From Fundicoccus ignavus (lineage in GTDB: Bacteria > Bacillota > Bacilli > Lactobacillales > Aerococcaceae): a DNA stretch of 64,000 nucleotides. The stretch's first letter is position 1; the number at the start of each line of letters is the position of its first letter. The stretch lies in NCBI RefSeq assembly GCF_009659375.1, contig NZ_WJQT01000004.1, positions 62,001-126,000 on the forward strand, written 5' to 3'. The notes beneath the pieces were generated by a model, which worked only from the letters and a program-made list of their open reading frames with translations, was not told the DNA's origin and did not search any database. A program made the position numbers and the translations under genes. Positions 52,243 through 60,782 of this stretch are shown in pieces.

Positions 52243-52629
52243 ATGAAAAAATATGAAATTGAAATTAACAATGAGGTTTACCGCGTGACGGTCAAAGAGT
52301 TACCAGCCGATACCGACATGACGACGCCAGCACCAGCACCAGCACAAGCAACAGAACAAGCAACCCCAGCAGCCAAGCCGACTCCGGTAACTCAGCCAGC
52401 GCAGGCCACGTCTGCTTCTGGTACCGAAGTTAAGGCACCAATGTCAGGGACGATTTATAAAGTCGTCGTGTCACCTGGTCAATCGGTGTCCAAAGGGGAT
52501 GTCTTAATAATTTTAGAAGCAATGAAAATGGAGAATGAAATCGTGGCACCACGAGATGGAGTGGTCGGCGAGATTCATGTGAGCCCGAATGAAAGTGTTC
52601 AATCTGACCAATTACTACTGACCATTTAG
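52243..52629 (+). CDS. Biotin carboxyl carrier protein of the decarboxylase
   Basis: A 128-residue protein: short N-terminal part ([19 protein letters not shown]), an alanine/proline/threonine-rich hinge (about 30-65) and a biotinyl domain with EAMKMENE, the lysine being biotinylated, and [21 protein letters not shown] at 52243 is preceded by GGGAGG. It carries CO2 from the carboxyltransferase to the membrane beta subunit. Confidence 0.92.
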   Translation: MKKYEIEINNEVYRVTVKELPADTDMTTPAPAPAQATEQATPAAKPTPVTQPAQATSASGTEVKAPMSGTIYKVVVSPGQSVSKGDVLIILEAMKMENEIVAPRDGVVGEIHVSPNESVQSDQLLLTI

Positions 52630-52643
52630 GAAGGTGGATTAAA

Positions 52644-53774
52644 ATGTTTGAAGCAATCAACGAATTGATCGCCAGTACAGGCTTGTTAAGTATCACCATT
52701 CAAGAAATTATTGTCATTACCCTGTCGCTCGTCTTAATCTATCTAGCCGTTGCCAAAAACTATGAACCTTATCTGTTGATTCCGATTGCCTTTGGGATGT
52801 TGCTGGCCAATCTACCTTTAGCCGGCTTAATGAACCCACCGACTGCCACAGAAAACGGGGGACTGCTTTACTATATGTACCAAGGCGTTAGTCTCGGTAT
52901 TTTCCCACCTTTGATTTTTCTCTGTTTAGGAGCAGCCACGGACTTCGGCCCACTGATTGCCAATCCTAAGACCTTATTATTAGGTGGTGCCGCCCAATTT
53001 GGAATTTTTGCTGCTTTTTTCGGTGCGCTGGCGCTCGGCATGACTCCCAATGAATCGGCCGCCGTCGGCATTATTGGCGGGGCGGATGGCCCGACTGCTA
53101 TCTATCTGTCGTCCAAACTGGCGGAACATATTCTGCCAACGATTGCGATTGCGGCCTACTCTTACATGGCCCTCGTTCCAATTATTCAGCCGCCGATTAT
53201 GCGCGCTCTGACGACGAAAGAGGAACGTGAGACCGTCATGACCCAGACGCGTCCCGTTTCCAAGAAAGAAAAAATTATTTTTCCGATAGTTGTGACTCTG
53301 TTTGTCAGCCTGCTGATTCCCTCGGCCACTTCCTTAATCGGGATGTTGATGCTCGGCAACCTGATTCGCGAGAGCGGTGTCGTGCCGCTTTTGGCCAACA
53401 CCCTGGAAAACTCCATGATGTACATCGTGACGATTCTCCTGGGCGTTTCGGTCGGCGCATCCGCAGATGCTGCCACTTTATTGAGTCTCGATACGATCAA
53501 AATAGTCTTCTTAGGTTTGCTGGCGTTCATGGTAGGAACTGCCAGTGGCGTGTTGATGGGCAAGCTGATGTACAAACTAACGGGTGGAAAAATTAACCCG
53601 CTAATTGGCTCGGCCGGCGTTTCCGCCGTCCCCATGGCCGCGCGTGTCTCGCAAGTCGAAGGCATCAAAGCTAACCCGGATAATTATTTATTGATGCATG
53701 CCATGGGACCTAATGTAGCTGGCGTGATCGGTTCAGCGATTGCCGCTGGGATTCTCTTGAGTTTCTTTGGATAG
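52644..53774 (+). CDS. oadB: Na+-translocating decarboxylase beta subunit
   Basis: A 376-residue membrane protein of about nine to eleven helices that decarboxylates carboxybiotin while exporting Na+. Motifs LIPIAFGMLLANLP, GVSLGIFPPLIFLCLGAATDFGP, GIIGGADGPTAIYLSSKL and SAVPMAARVSQVEG with ...HAMGPNVAGVIGSAIAAG are hallmarks. GGAAGGTGG precedes the ATG. Last gene of the operon, followed by a terminator. Confidence 0.94.
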   Translation: MFEAINELIASTGLLSITIQEIIVITLSLVLIYLAVAKNYEPYLLIPIAFGMLLANLPLAGLMNPPTATENGGLLYYMYQGVSLGIFPPLIFLCLGAATDFGPLIANPKTLLLGGAAQFGIFAAFFGALALGMTPNESAAVGIIGGADGPTAIYLSSKLAEHILPTIAIAAYSYMALVPIIQPPIMRALTTKEERETVMTQTRPVSKKEKIIFPIVVTLFVSLLIPSATSLIGMLMLGNLIRESGVVPLLANTLENSMMYIVTILLGVSVGASADAATLLSLDTIKIVFLGLLAFMVGTASGVLMGKLMYKLTGGKINPLIGSAGVSAVPMAARVSQVEGIKANPDNYLLMHAMGPNVAGVIGSAIAAGILLSFFG

Positions 53775-53792
53775 TCAGTCGTGACAGGAAAG

Positions 53793-53815
53793 CCGGAGCT
53801 TGGCTCCGGTTTTTG
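53793..53815 (+). terminator. Terminator of the decarboxylase operon
   Basis: CCGGAGC, short loop, GCTCCGG, then TTTTTG. Confidence 0.85.
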
Positions 53816-54018
53816 TTTGATGAGCGGGTTTATCACGGGTCAAACTAATGGCTAGCGGCTGTGTGAATGAGCTAGGACGTTCTGCTGGGAGGTGGGGAGG
53901 CTTGGCTAATGTGTGCTTGTAGGGTGTGGTGCCTTTTTCCCTAGTGTGTAAATTTCTTGTTAATTTTGGGTTTTGTGTGTTAAGTTCTCGTAAATTGTGA
54001 GTTTCTGGGGGGTGCCTG

Positions 54019-54027
54019 TGCTACACT
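54019..54027 (+). promoter_or_regulatory. Possible extended -10 promoter of the small-peptide unit
   Basis: TGC followed by TACACT (54022-54027), 74 nt before the first small ORF. TTGTGA at 53995-54000 is too far for a standard -35. The sequence 53816-54018 is G/T-rich and gene-free. Confidence 0.4.
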
Positions 54028-54100
54028 TGGTTTAGTCAGATATTTTCCCAGCCAATCGTTTTGTGTCGATAGTTGATCGAATTCTGAGGAGTGGTTTGCC

Positions 54101-54280
54101 ATGTTCGGGTTAAATGTTACACTACACACGAGTTTTCATTTTTATTTTCTTTTGAGCATGGGCTTTTTATGTCTTCGTTTGGCTGTGGCGCTGTTGTTGC
54201 TTTTGGTTTCCCTGCCTGTTGTCGGCGTCGTTAATTTAATATTCAATAGATTCTTGGTCGCACGTGACGTTGTTCGTTAG
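54101..54280 (+). CDS. Small hydrophobic peptide (59 aa)
   Basis: ATG at 54101 follows GAGGAG with 9-nt spacing and opens a 59-codon frame ending TAG at 54278. The middle (residues about 16-47, with FYFLLSMGFLCLRLAVALLL and VSLPVVGVVNLI) is a strong membrane helix; the end is basic (NRFLVARDVVR). No family recognised. It precedes another small ORF with an even better ribosome site and a shared terminator, so the two look like a bicistronic unit. It could be a membrane toxin, signalling peptide or transport accessory; nothing decides. Confidence 0.5.
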   Translation: MFGLNVTLHTSFHFYFLLSMGFLCLRLAVALLLLLVSLPVVGVVNLIFNRFLVARDVVR

Positions 54281-54337
54281 GTGCTCTATTTGTATCCCCT
54301 GTGCATTTTTATTTGATGACTTAGAAGGAGGAATTGA

Positions 54338-54535
54338 ATGAATAAAATAATGTGGCACGTTTGTGAGCGAAAAGGTGATGGAATTCGGTGGCAATTTATT
54401 GATAGTGTCATTGTTTTCTTGAGTCTCCCATTATATGCGACGAAGGTAGGTGTTTTCAGATTGAGGATGACTATTCAGTCTAGTTATGATATTCCGCCCG
54501 ACCTGCAAGCGGCTGGAGGTTGCTCTGGTTTGTAG
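54338..54535 (+). CDS. Small protein (65 aa), unknown
   Basis: ATG at 54338 with AAGGAGG six bases upstream, an optimal site. The 65 residues start MNKIMWHVCERKGDG, have a hydrophobic stretch FIDSVIVFLSLPLYATKVGV, and end PPDLQAAGGCSGL. No family recognised. Lies 57 bp after the 59-residue hydrophobic peptide and 45 bp before a terminator. May be a membrane-active peptide; the C-terminal GGCSGL is curious but not diagnostic. Confidence 0.5.
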   Translation: MNKIMWHVCERKGDGIRWQFIDSVIVFLSLPLYATKVGVFRLRMTIQSSYDIPPDLQAAGGCSGL

Positions 54536-54580
54536 GAGGTGACCCAATATCTCGGTTGACTCTTCCGTTAAAGGGTTTTG

Positions 54581-54609
54581 AGTCCGTCTTTGATAAGGCG
54601 GGCTTTTTA
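54581..54609 (+). terminator. Terminator of the small-peptide unit
   Basis: AGTCCGTCTT, TGAT loop, AAGGCGGGCT (G-U pairs), then TTTTT. Confidence 0.82.
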
Positions 54610-54720
54610 TTGTGATAATTTACTTTAATGGGAGTGTTTTGGGTGGAAAGTTAAACTTTTGGTGTTTTCAATCGATAAAATCGTTTGAAGGTGATAAAAA
54701 GCAAAGTTAAGCCATCTTAA

Positions 54721-54879
54721 TTTGTTAAAGAAGTCTTAAAGGAACGTAATATTAAAACGGAAGTGTTTATTCGAGAATTCTTTATGGAATATAATTTAAT
54801 CGAGGCACTTCAAATTTACAAGGCTAACACAAAGGAAACAAAGGCACTAGCTACTATCGCAGATTTGTTGATGGATTAA
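54721..54879 (+). pseudogene. Start-less ORF remnant
   Basis: After an in-frame stop at 54718-54720 the frame reads FVKEVLKERNIKTEVFIREF, MEYNLIEALQIYK and KALATIADLLMD to a stop at 54877. Composition is protein-like but there is no start codon or ribosome site; the upstream frame (KVIKSKVKPS) joins it across the stop. Likely the C-terminal remnant of a small helical protein. Family unknown. Confidence 0.4.
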
Positions 54880-55059
54880 ATCATTAAAGCTGTCTTAATG
54901 AAGTGAAATTGAGATGGCTTTTTGCTTTGCGACTTTGTGATTGTGGTGATGGGGTAAATATAGGCAAGCTTCTTAGTGAAGTCATCGGTTATTTAAACTC
55001 AATCAGCTGAGCTTTGCCTTGGAAAACCGAGTTTTTTGTTTTAAGGCCGTTTAGAAGCC

Positions 55060-55085
55060 AAAAAAGACCAGCCATCAGCCAGTCT
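55060..55085 (-). terminator. Terminator downstream of the minus-strand hypothetical gene
   Basis: On the minus strand AGACTGGC, short loop, GGCTGGTCT then TTTTT. It lies about 150 bp after the gene end; the gap also contains a degenerate, reversed piece of family C near 54995-55025. Confidence 0.6.
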
Positions 55086-55233
55086 CCGTAGATTAAACTT
55101 TATAGAATTTGTGGACGGCTATGATTTTGACTTTTTCGTATGCCGCTACCTGAGTTGTTCACAGTGAAACTCACGAAAACCTCAAGGCAAGCCTCTGGAC
55201 CAGTACACGTAAACAGACCAGCCACTATCAGCT

Positions 55234-55758
55234 TTAACGCGCCTCTAACTTAGCCATGCCGGCCTTGTATAAACGCACAATCTCGTCGACGGCCGCCTGC
55301 ACATCCAGCTCCGTGTCCAAATAATACAACTTGAAAGTCAGCGGATCAAACAAACGCAGAAAACGCGCGCTCGCACCATAATTGGCCAGAACCTTCTCAA
55401 ACGGCATCACCGTCGCATCCACAACCATGCCACCAGCCGCTTCAACCGACCAATTCTCAAGCTGACTCGCATAATCACGGTAAAAATCCGCAAAATCCTT
55501 CAAATGCCAAGCACCCGTCACACCGAAATAATGACGCAACTCCTTCGACTCCTTACGCCAACCACGACGCTCAGCCCCCAACAAATCCGCCAACAAACCA
55601 GCTGCCAACACAAAATTCTGCGAATGCGCCCAGAAAGCCGTCACCGTCGCCGAAGCATCACCCGCCAAATAAGCATTCATTCCCCGAACAGCCTCCAACG
55701 CATAATCACACTGCCGCAACACCTCACGCACCTGCATCTGCAAAGAACCCACTTCCAT
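55234..55758 (-). CDS. Hypothetical helical protein (174 aa)
   Basis: I do not recognise the family. The start is placed at 55758 because GAGG lies 8 nt upstream of this ATG; the earlier GTG/ATG codons overlap the ribosome site. The protein looks fully alpha-helical, without signal peptide or membrane segment: REVLRQCDYALEAVRGMNAY, WAHSQNFVLAAGLLADLL, KELRHYFGVTGAWHLKDFAD and a C-terminal VDEIVRLYKAGMAKLEAR. Plus-strand sequence is C/A-rich, so its codons are G-rich, like the NERD gene. It is divergent from the isomerase-like gene with 97 bp between, which may share regulation. Confidence 0.65.
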   Translation of the reverse strand: MEVGSLQMQVREVLRQCDYALEAVRGMNAYLAGDASATVTAFWAHSQNFVLAAGLLADLLGAERRGWRKESKELRHYFGVTGAWHLKDFADFYRDYASQLENWSVEAAGGMVVDATVMPFEKVLANYGASARFLRLFDPLTFKLYYLDTELDVQAAVDEIVRLYKAGMAKLEAR

Positions 55759-55855
55759 CAACATCACCTCAACTTTATAAACTTATTATAACAAAAATTT
55801 CCACCCCGCATATCAAATATGCTACAATGAACCAAACGAAAATGGAGGCGCTACC

Positions 55856-56629
55856 ATGAATATCAGCACACAAAACCAAGAACACTTCCCACAAAATATG
55901 AACGATAAACTCGCTCGTATAAAAGAACTCGGCTACGATAGCTACGAAATCGACGGCAAACTCTTACTGACGTCTCTAGCGGAGGCTAAGCGAGCGGTCA
56001 CATTAACCGGCCTCCCCATCGCTACAGCTTGCGGCGGCTATGAAGGCCATATCGGCGACTATGACGAAAGCCGCCGCCAACGTGCCATCCAAGAAATTGG
56101 TGCGATACTAGACGCCCTTCAAGAAGTCGGCGGACACGGAATGGTCGTCCCAGCAGGCTGGGGCTTGCATGAGCATGCAGCAACTCGCACGCCAGCAGAA
56201 GACTTCGCCGTTCTAAGCGACTCACTCCGTCGCCTAGAAGCCGTCGCCGAATCCACCGGAACGTACATCTATCTGGAACCACTGAACCAGAAAGAAGACC
56301 ACCTGCTCAACACGCTGACGCAAGCGCGCCAGCTAATCGTCGAGAACCAACTCGACCGCGTGAAAATCATGGCCGACTTCTACCACATGAACCTTGAAGA
56401 AGCCGACATCGAACAAGCCCTACGCGACAATGCCGAATATCTTGGTCACATTCACCTAGCCGACCACCACCGCTACCAACCTGGTTCGGGCAACTTGAAT
56501 TTCCCGCATTTTCTGGAAGTCCTTGAGGAATTAGGCTACACAGGTGACCTTGCCTTTGAATGTAGTATCGAAGGCGACGATCCAGATCAAGCTATCCGCG
56601 AATCGTTAGCTTATTTACGAGGCCAATAA
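55856..56629 (+). CDS. Sugar phosphate isomerase/epimerase-like protein
   Basis: A 257-residue TIM-barrel of the xylose isomerase-like (AP endonuclease 2) superfamily. Probable metal-binding residues lie in YIYLEPLNQKEDHLLNT (E), VKIMADFYHMNLEEAD (D, H), LGHIHLADHHR (H) and the late LAFECSIEG (E). GGAGG precedes the ATG. Members isomerise or epimerise sugars, inositol derivatives or hydroxypyruvate; no neighbour points to a substrate. Ends in a strong terminator. Confidence 0.82.
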   Translation: MNISTQNQEHFPQNMNDKLARIKELGYDSYEIDGKLLLTSLAEAKRAVTLTGLPIATACGGYEGHIGDYDESRRQRAIQEIGAILDALQEVGGHGMVVPAGWGLHEHAATRTPAEDFAVLSDSLRRLEAVAESTGTYIYLEPLNQKEDHLLNTLTQARQLIVENQLDRVKIMADFYHMNLEEADIEQALRDNAEYLGHIHLADHHRYQPGSGNLNFPHFLEVLEELGYTGDLAFECSIEGDDPDQAIRESLAYLRGQ

Positions 56630-56636
56630 ACTTAAC

Positions 56637-56676
56637 CCCCACTCTCACAATGCTTATCGTGAGAGTGGGGTGTTTA
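56637..56676 (+). terminator. Terminator of the isomerase-like gene
   Basis: CCCCACTCTCAC, loop, GTGAGAGTGGGG, then TGTTTATTG. Perfect 12-bp stem. Confidence 0.85.
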
Positions 56677-56721
56677 TTGTTTTATTGTATCAACCTATCA
56701 CTTAATTGCGGAAACTTGAAT

Positions 56722-56800
56722 TGAATGTTCAAACTCAAACAGCGAGTTTAAACATTGACCCCTTCAATCATCAAACTCAAATGGCGAGTTTAAACATTGA
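56722..56800 (+). repeat. Single family A hairpin pair
   Basis: GAATGTTCAAACTC ... GAGTTTAAACATTG, then TTCAATCATCAAACTC ... GAGTTTAAACATTGA: one copy of the two-hairpin core. 56801-57020 is AT-rich with no gene. Confidence 0.82.
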
Positions 56801-57028
56801 AAGCTAAAAGGGTACAAAATCAGTAAAGATAACTTGAAAACAGTTAGAAAATCCGCCCAAACCACTAAAGAGAAAAATAAAAAACTTCTTTCTCAAAAGA
56901 AGTTTCCCTTATTGATTAGTTGGTAAACAATAAGCACTTTATGTTCTTATTCAGAATTGAAATTAAACAAGGTATCTTATCATTATATTCGCTCGTTCTA
57001 TCGTTATATTGATTATTGTGCATTTTAA

Positions 57029-57741
57029 TGTGTCGACTCAGGATTTGAGTCGACACATTGGCACTCCAACGTGCCAACTCAGATTGCCAGTCGACACGAT
57101 AGAACTATATTCTGCAATTTTTACTTCAATTTTATGCTGTTTCTAACTTTTTCCAGATTAATTAGCCTATTTACAGCCAAACGTTACCCGAAATTACATT
57201 AAAACTCTAACGTGCCGACTCAGATTGCCAGTCGACACCCTAGAACTATATTCTGCAATTTTTACTTCAATTTTATGCTGTTTCTAACTTTTTCCAGATT
57301 AATTAGCCTATTTACAGCCAAACATTACCCGAAATTACACTAATATATTCTAATGTGTCGACTCGGGTTTTGAGTCGACACATTGGCACTCCAACGTGCC
57401 AACTCAGATTGCCAGTCGACACGATAGAACTATATTCTGCAATTTTCACTTCAAATTTATACTGTTTCTAACTTTTTCCAGATTAATTAGCCTATTTACA
57501 GCCAAACATTACCCGAAATTACACTAATATATTCTAATGTGTCGACTCGGGTTTTGAGTCGACACATTGGAACCCCAACGTGCCAACTCAGATTGCCAGT
57601 CGACACGCTAGAATTATATTCTGCAATTTTCACTTCAAATATTTACTTTTACTTGCCTTTTTTCAGTCAAATCAGCATATTTACAGCCACAATCCACCTG
57701 GAACTCCAACGTGCCAACTCAGATCGCCAGTCGACACGATA
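57029..57741 (-). repeat. Family D hairpin array, inverted orientation
   Basis: Elements AATGTGTCGACTC/GAGTCGACACATT alternate with AACGTGCCAACTC...AGTCGACACG elements and a long AT-rich spacer (TTTTTCCAGATTAATTAGCC and so on). Full units start near 57029, 57353 and 57536, with shorter ones between. The second element type pairs fully, with G-U wobbles, only when read on the minus strand, i.e. opposite to the 17-kb array. It lies downstream of the minus-strand iron-siderophore importer. No gene in 56630-57877. Confidence 0.85.
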
Positions 57742-57877
57742 GAAGCAGAAACAAAATAAATCATTGGCTATTCATCCCATATTTAGAAACAAAGCTGTTA
57801 CAACCCCACATAAAATGGTTAAGACTGAAGCCGATTGGATTTGTTTGCCGATTCGGCTTAAGCTCCCTGATCCACAA

Positions 57878-58630
57878 CTAAACCGCAACTACCAGCCCGC
57901 GTGGACTTTCGTAAACTTCTACAGGGGTTCCGTACAGCTCGCTCAATATTTCTGGGCGAAAGATTGAGGCGGGAGGTCCGAAATGTTGGATTTGGCCAGC
58001 TTGCATCGCGCAGATATAATCTGAGTAGCGAGCGGCAAAGTTCAAGTCGTGTAAGACCATCACAATGGTACGCCCTAAGCTATCGACCGCCTGACGCAAG
58101 TGGTCCATCATTTGGACCGAGTGGGCGATATCTAAATTATTCAAGGGTTCGTCTAACAAGATGTAGTCTGTTTCTTGGCACAAGATCATCGCAACATAAG
58201 CGCGCTGACGTTGACCGCCCGACAATTCGTCCAAGTAACAATCGGCAATCGATTCTAGATTGAAGAATTCAATATAGCGCGCGATCGCCTGATAGTCCAC
58301 AACCGTCAGGCGGCCACCAGAATAGGGAAAGCGTCCGAAAGCGACTAATTGACGCACGGTTAGGCGCGTGATGAAGTGATTGTCTTGGCGGAGAATAGCC
58401 AAGACGCGCGCTAAGTCACCCGACCGTGTATCTGCTACATTCATTCCGGCTACATGAATAGTGCCGGCGTCTAGTTTCAACAAGCGTCCAATCATTAACA
58501 ACATAGTGGATTTACCGGCACCGTTAGGTCCAATCAATGACGTCAGACCCGCCTTGGGGATGTCCAGAGTTAAGGGTCCAACGCTCGATGATTGTGAGTA
58601 GTATTTTGACACGGTGGTTAGTTTAATCAT
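57878..58630 (-). CDS. ABC transporter ATPase, siderophore uptake (YclP-like)
   Basis: A 250-residue FecE/FepC-type ATPase: GPNGAGKSTMLLMIGRLL, LDELSGGQRQRAYVAMILCQ, YILLDEPLNNLDIAHSVQ and VLHDLNFAARYSD. Its start codon overlaps the stop of the upstream permease gene (ATGA type). It energises the BtuC-like permease pair encoded upstream. Together with the binding protein the set resembles Bacillus YclNOPQ, a catecholate siderophore (petrobactin-type) importer. Last gene of the operon. Confidence 0.92.
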   Translation of the reverse strand: MIKLTTVSKYYSQSSSVGPLTLDIPKAGLTSLIGPNGAGKSTMLLMIGRLLKLDAGTIHVAGMNVADTRSGDLARVLAILRQDNHFITRLTVRQLVAFGRFPYSGGRLTVVDYQAIARYIEFFNLESIADCYLDELSGGQRQRAYVAMILCQETDYILLDEPLNNLDIAHSVQMMDHLRQAVDSLGRTIVMVLHDLNFAARYSDYICAMQAGQIQHFGPPASIFRPEILSELYGTPVEVYESPRGLVVAV

Positions 58631-59724
58631 GCTTTACCTCTTTTCATTAGGAGTGCTAGGAAGGTCAGGCCACCGACGAGTTCGATGATGAGGGTGACAA
58701 CACCTTGGGCGCTAAATACGTGGAACATTAAGAAATAGGCGCCGGTCAGGACGCAGTAGCTGAGCAAAATCACGACTGGAAATTGGTAGCGGTGGTCGTA
58801 AGTTGAGACGAGTTGATAGGTCAAGGTGGCGGCTAGAAAGCCTAGGAAAGTGATGGGGCCCAACAACGCGGTTGAGACGCTCATCAAAATCGATACGATT
58901 GTTAGAATTTTAAATTCACAATAACGATATTTCACACCGAGGCTGACGGCGACGTCTGGTCCAAGGCGCATGGTATTCATGCAGTTGGATGAGGTCAATA
59001 ACCAGACAAGAGCCACCACCACCAGCAAAATAGCAATTGGGAAGCTCTCGGCATCGGCGTTATTGACAGAAGCGAATAGTCTCGCTTGCAAAATATCGAA
59101 TTCAGCTGGCTCCAATAAGCGGCGCATGAAAGTCGCAAGGCTGCGCAATGAGGTGCCGAGCACGATGCCGACTAACAATAATAATTGTAAATTTTGGCGA
59201 GCGCTGTTCAAGAGACTGCCGTACAATAGAAGCGATAGGCCGACCATCAAGCCGACTTGCAATAAAAAGGCGCCCGCACCGTTGAAAGCTAATAAAACTT
59301 GAAGGCCGCCAAAGAATAATAAGCTAGTTTGAATGACCGAGTATAAGGCTTCAAAACCAAGGAGCGATGGGGTAATGATGCGATTATTAGTCACCGTCTG
59401 GAAGGCGAGCGTAGCCACTCCCTGGCAAACTGCACCGATACCCATCGCGATTAAGGCATTTAAGCGCCGCTGTACCACAGGTCCGAAGGAGGGCGACGTA
59501 ACCGCCACGGGATTATTGTAAAGCAATAATCCTAAAGTAAATACCACAGCCCCCACTGCCAGAATACTAAGCAAATAAATATAGCGAATATAACTTTCGC
59601 GCGTTCGAAAGGCGTGAGGGTGATTTAACGGCATCTGCTTATTTGGGGTAGGATTATCCTGTAGGCCAGAATTTCGCTGACTTCCCAAACTAAGCTTGCC
59701 AGCAGTTGCGATTAATTTAGTCAC
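58627..59724 (-). CDS. Iron-siderophore ABC permease (YclO-like)
   Basis: A FecCD-family permease of 365 residues with about eight to ten helices: PSLLGFEALYSVIQTSLLFF, SLGVKYRYCEFKILTIVSIL and TALLGPITFLGFLAATLTYQ are typical. GTG at 59724 is chosen because GGAGG lies 8 nt upstream; it overlaps the end of the preceding permease gene. This gives about 50 hydrophilic N-terminal residues more than usual; a start at 59631 would give the common length. Confidence 0.85.
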   Translation of the reverse strand: MTKLIATAGKLSLGSQRNSGLQDNPTPNKQMPLNHPHAFRTRESYIRYIYLLSILAVGAVVFTLGLLLYNNPVAVTSPSFGPVVQRRLNALIAMGIGAVCQGVATLAFQTVTNNRIITPSLLGFEALYSVIQTSLLFFGGLQVLLAFNGAGAFLLQVGLMVGLSLLLYGSLLNSARQNLQLLLLVGIVLGTSLRSLATFMRRLLEPAEFDILQARLFASVNNADAESFPIAILLVVVALVWLLTSSNCMNTMRLGPDVAVSLGVKYRYCEFKILTIVSILMSVSTALLGPITFLGFLAATLTYQLVSTYDHRYQFPVVILLSYCVLTGAYFLMFHVFSAQGVVTLIIELVGGLTFLALLMKRGKA

Positions 59725-60679
59725 CTTGTTTACCTCCTCTTTTAGCTTGTTGCCAGAGTAATAAAAGAAAAATAGCACTGCCCAATGTTCCGAGAATAAG
59801 CGAAACCGGCATCTCAAGCGGGGCCACAATTGTTCGTGAGACTAAATCGCAAGCTGTGATTAACATCATGCCCAGTAAACAAACATACGGTAAGTTAGAC
59901 CGCAAATCATCACCGCGCCACATTGAGACTAAATTCGGCACAATCAAGCCTAAGAAGGGCAGCTGGCCAATGACTGCAGTGACAATGCCGACAGCCAAAG
60001 CAACCAGCCCCACTCCGAGCAACAAGACAGCTTGGAAATTTACCCCCAAACTCGTCGCAGTATCTTTGCCTAAGCCGACCACCATCAAACGATCTGACAC
60101 CAGAAAAATAATTACCGTAATCAACGCAATCAACCATAAATACTCATAACGACCGGCTTGAACTTGGGTGAAGGAACCCGTGAACCAAACCTCTAATGAC
60201 TGACTCAGCGAGAAAACTAAAGCCAGAAAGCTCGAAACAGCAGAGACGACGGCGCCCAACATCAGGCCAACAATCGGCACCATCAGCGAAGTCTGCAGCT
60301 GTAAGCGTTGAATGATGAAAAAGAAAATCAAGGTGCCGAGAAAGGCGCACACAATGGCAGCTGACATCCGCTGGAATAGGGTAGGCGCCGGCAAGTAGGC
60401 ATATGCTAAGGTTAAGCCCAACCCCGCCCATTCGATTGTGCCGGCGGTCGTCGGTTCCGCAAAACGATTTTGTGTTAGCAACTGCATCACTAAGCCGCAA
60501 ATCGACAAGGCAGCCCCCGATAAAAGCAGCGAAACCGTGCGCGGTACCCGAGTGATCCAGAACATTTGCCAACCATCTGGCTGATTCAAGATGTCGTAGG
60601 CGCCGGTTTTCAAGGACAAAGCGATCAAGCCCACTAACCCTATGCCCAGTAATAGCAAGTAATTTCGACTCCGTATCAT
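59717..60679 (-). CDS. Iron-siderophore ABC permease (YclN-like)
   Basis: A FecCD-family permease of 320 residues: ITRVPRTVSLLLSGAALSIC, AEPTTAGTIEWAGLGLTLAY and TAVIGQLPFLGLIVPNLVSM are diagnostic, with LGVNFQAVLLLGVGLV. Two adjacent ATG codons (60682, 60679) follow a run of eight G that serves as ribosome site; 60679 gives 7-nt spacing. A GTG/ATG pair further up (60718) has no ribosome site. Pairs with the permease downstream. Confidence 0.87.
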   Translation of the reverse strand: MIRSRNYLLLLGIGLVGLIALSLKTGAYDILNQPDGWQMFWITRVPRTVSLLLSGAALSICGLVMQLLTQNRFAEPTTAGTIEWAGLGLTLAYAYLPAPTLFQRMSAAIVCAFLGTLIFFFIIQRLQLQTSLMVPIVGLMLGAVVSAVSSFLALVFSLSQSLEVWFTGSFTQVQAGRYEYLWLIALITVIIFLVSDRLMVVGLGKDTATSLGVNFQAVLLLGVGLVALAVGIVTAVIGQLPFLGLIVPNLVSMWRGDDLRSNLPYVCLLGMMLITACDLVSRTIVAPLEMPVSLILGTLGSAIFLLLLWQQAKRGGKQGD

Positions 60680-60686
60680 CATCTTT

Positions 60687-60694
60687 CCCCCCCC
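60687..60694 (-). promoter_or_regulatory. Poly-G tract as ribosome-binding site
   Basis: Eight consecutive G on the minus strand, immediately before AAAG-ATG-ATG of the first siderophore permease gene. The tract replaces a normal AGGAGG site and could change length by slippage, altering spacing. Confidence 0.55.
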
Positions 60695-60782
60695 AATCAG
60701 AATACTTACCAACATCACGCGCGCTTAAGCAATACGCACCCTGAACTCAAGAGCCACTTGTAATTTTTTTGTGTCACACTCA

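Noticed and set aside
59717..60718. Upstream start of the first siderophore permease at 60718
   Set aside because: No ribosome site there; the G-tract before 60682/60679 serves the twin ATG, which also fits family length.
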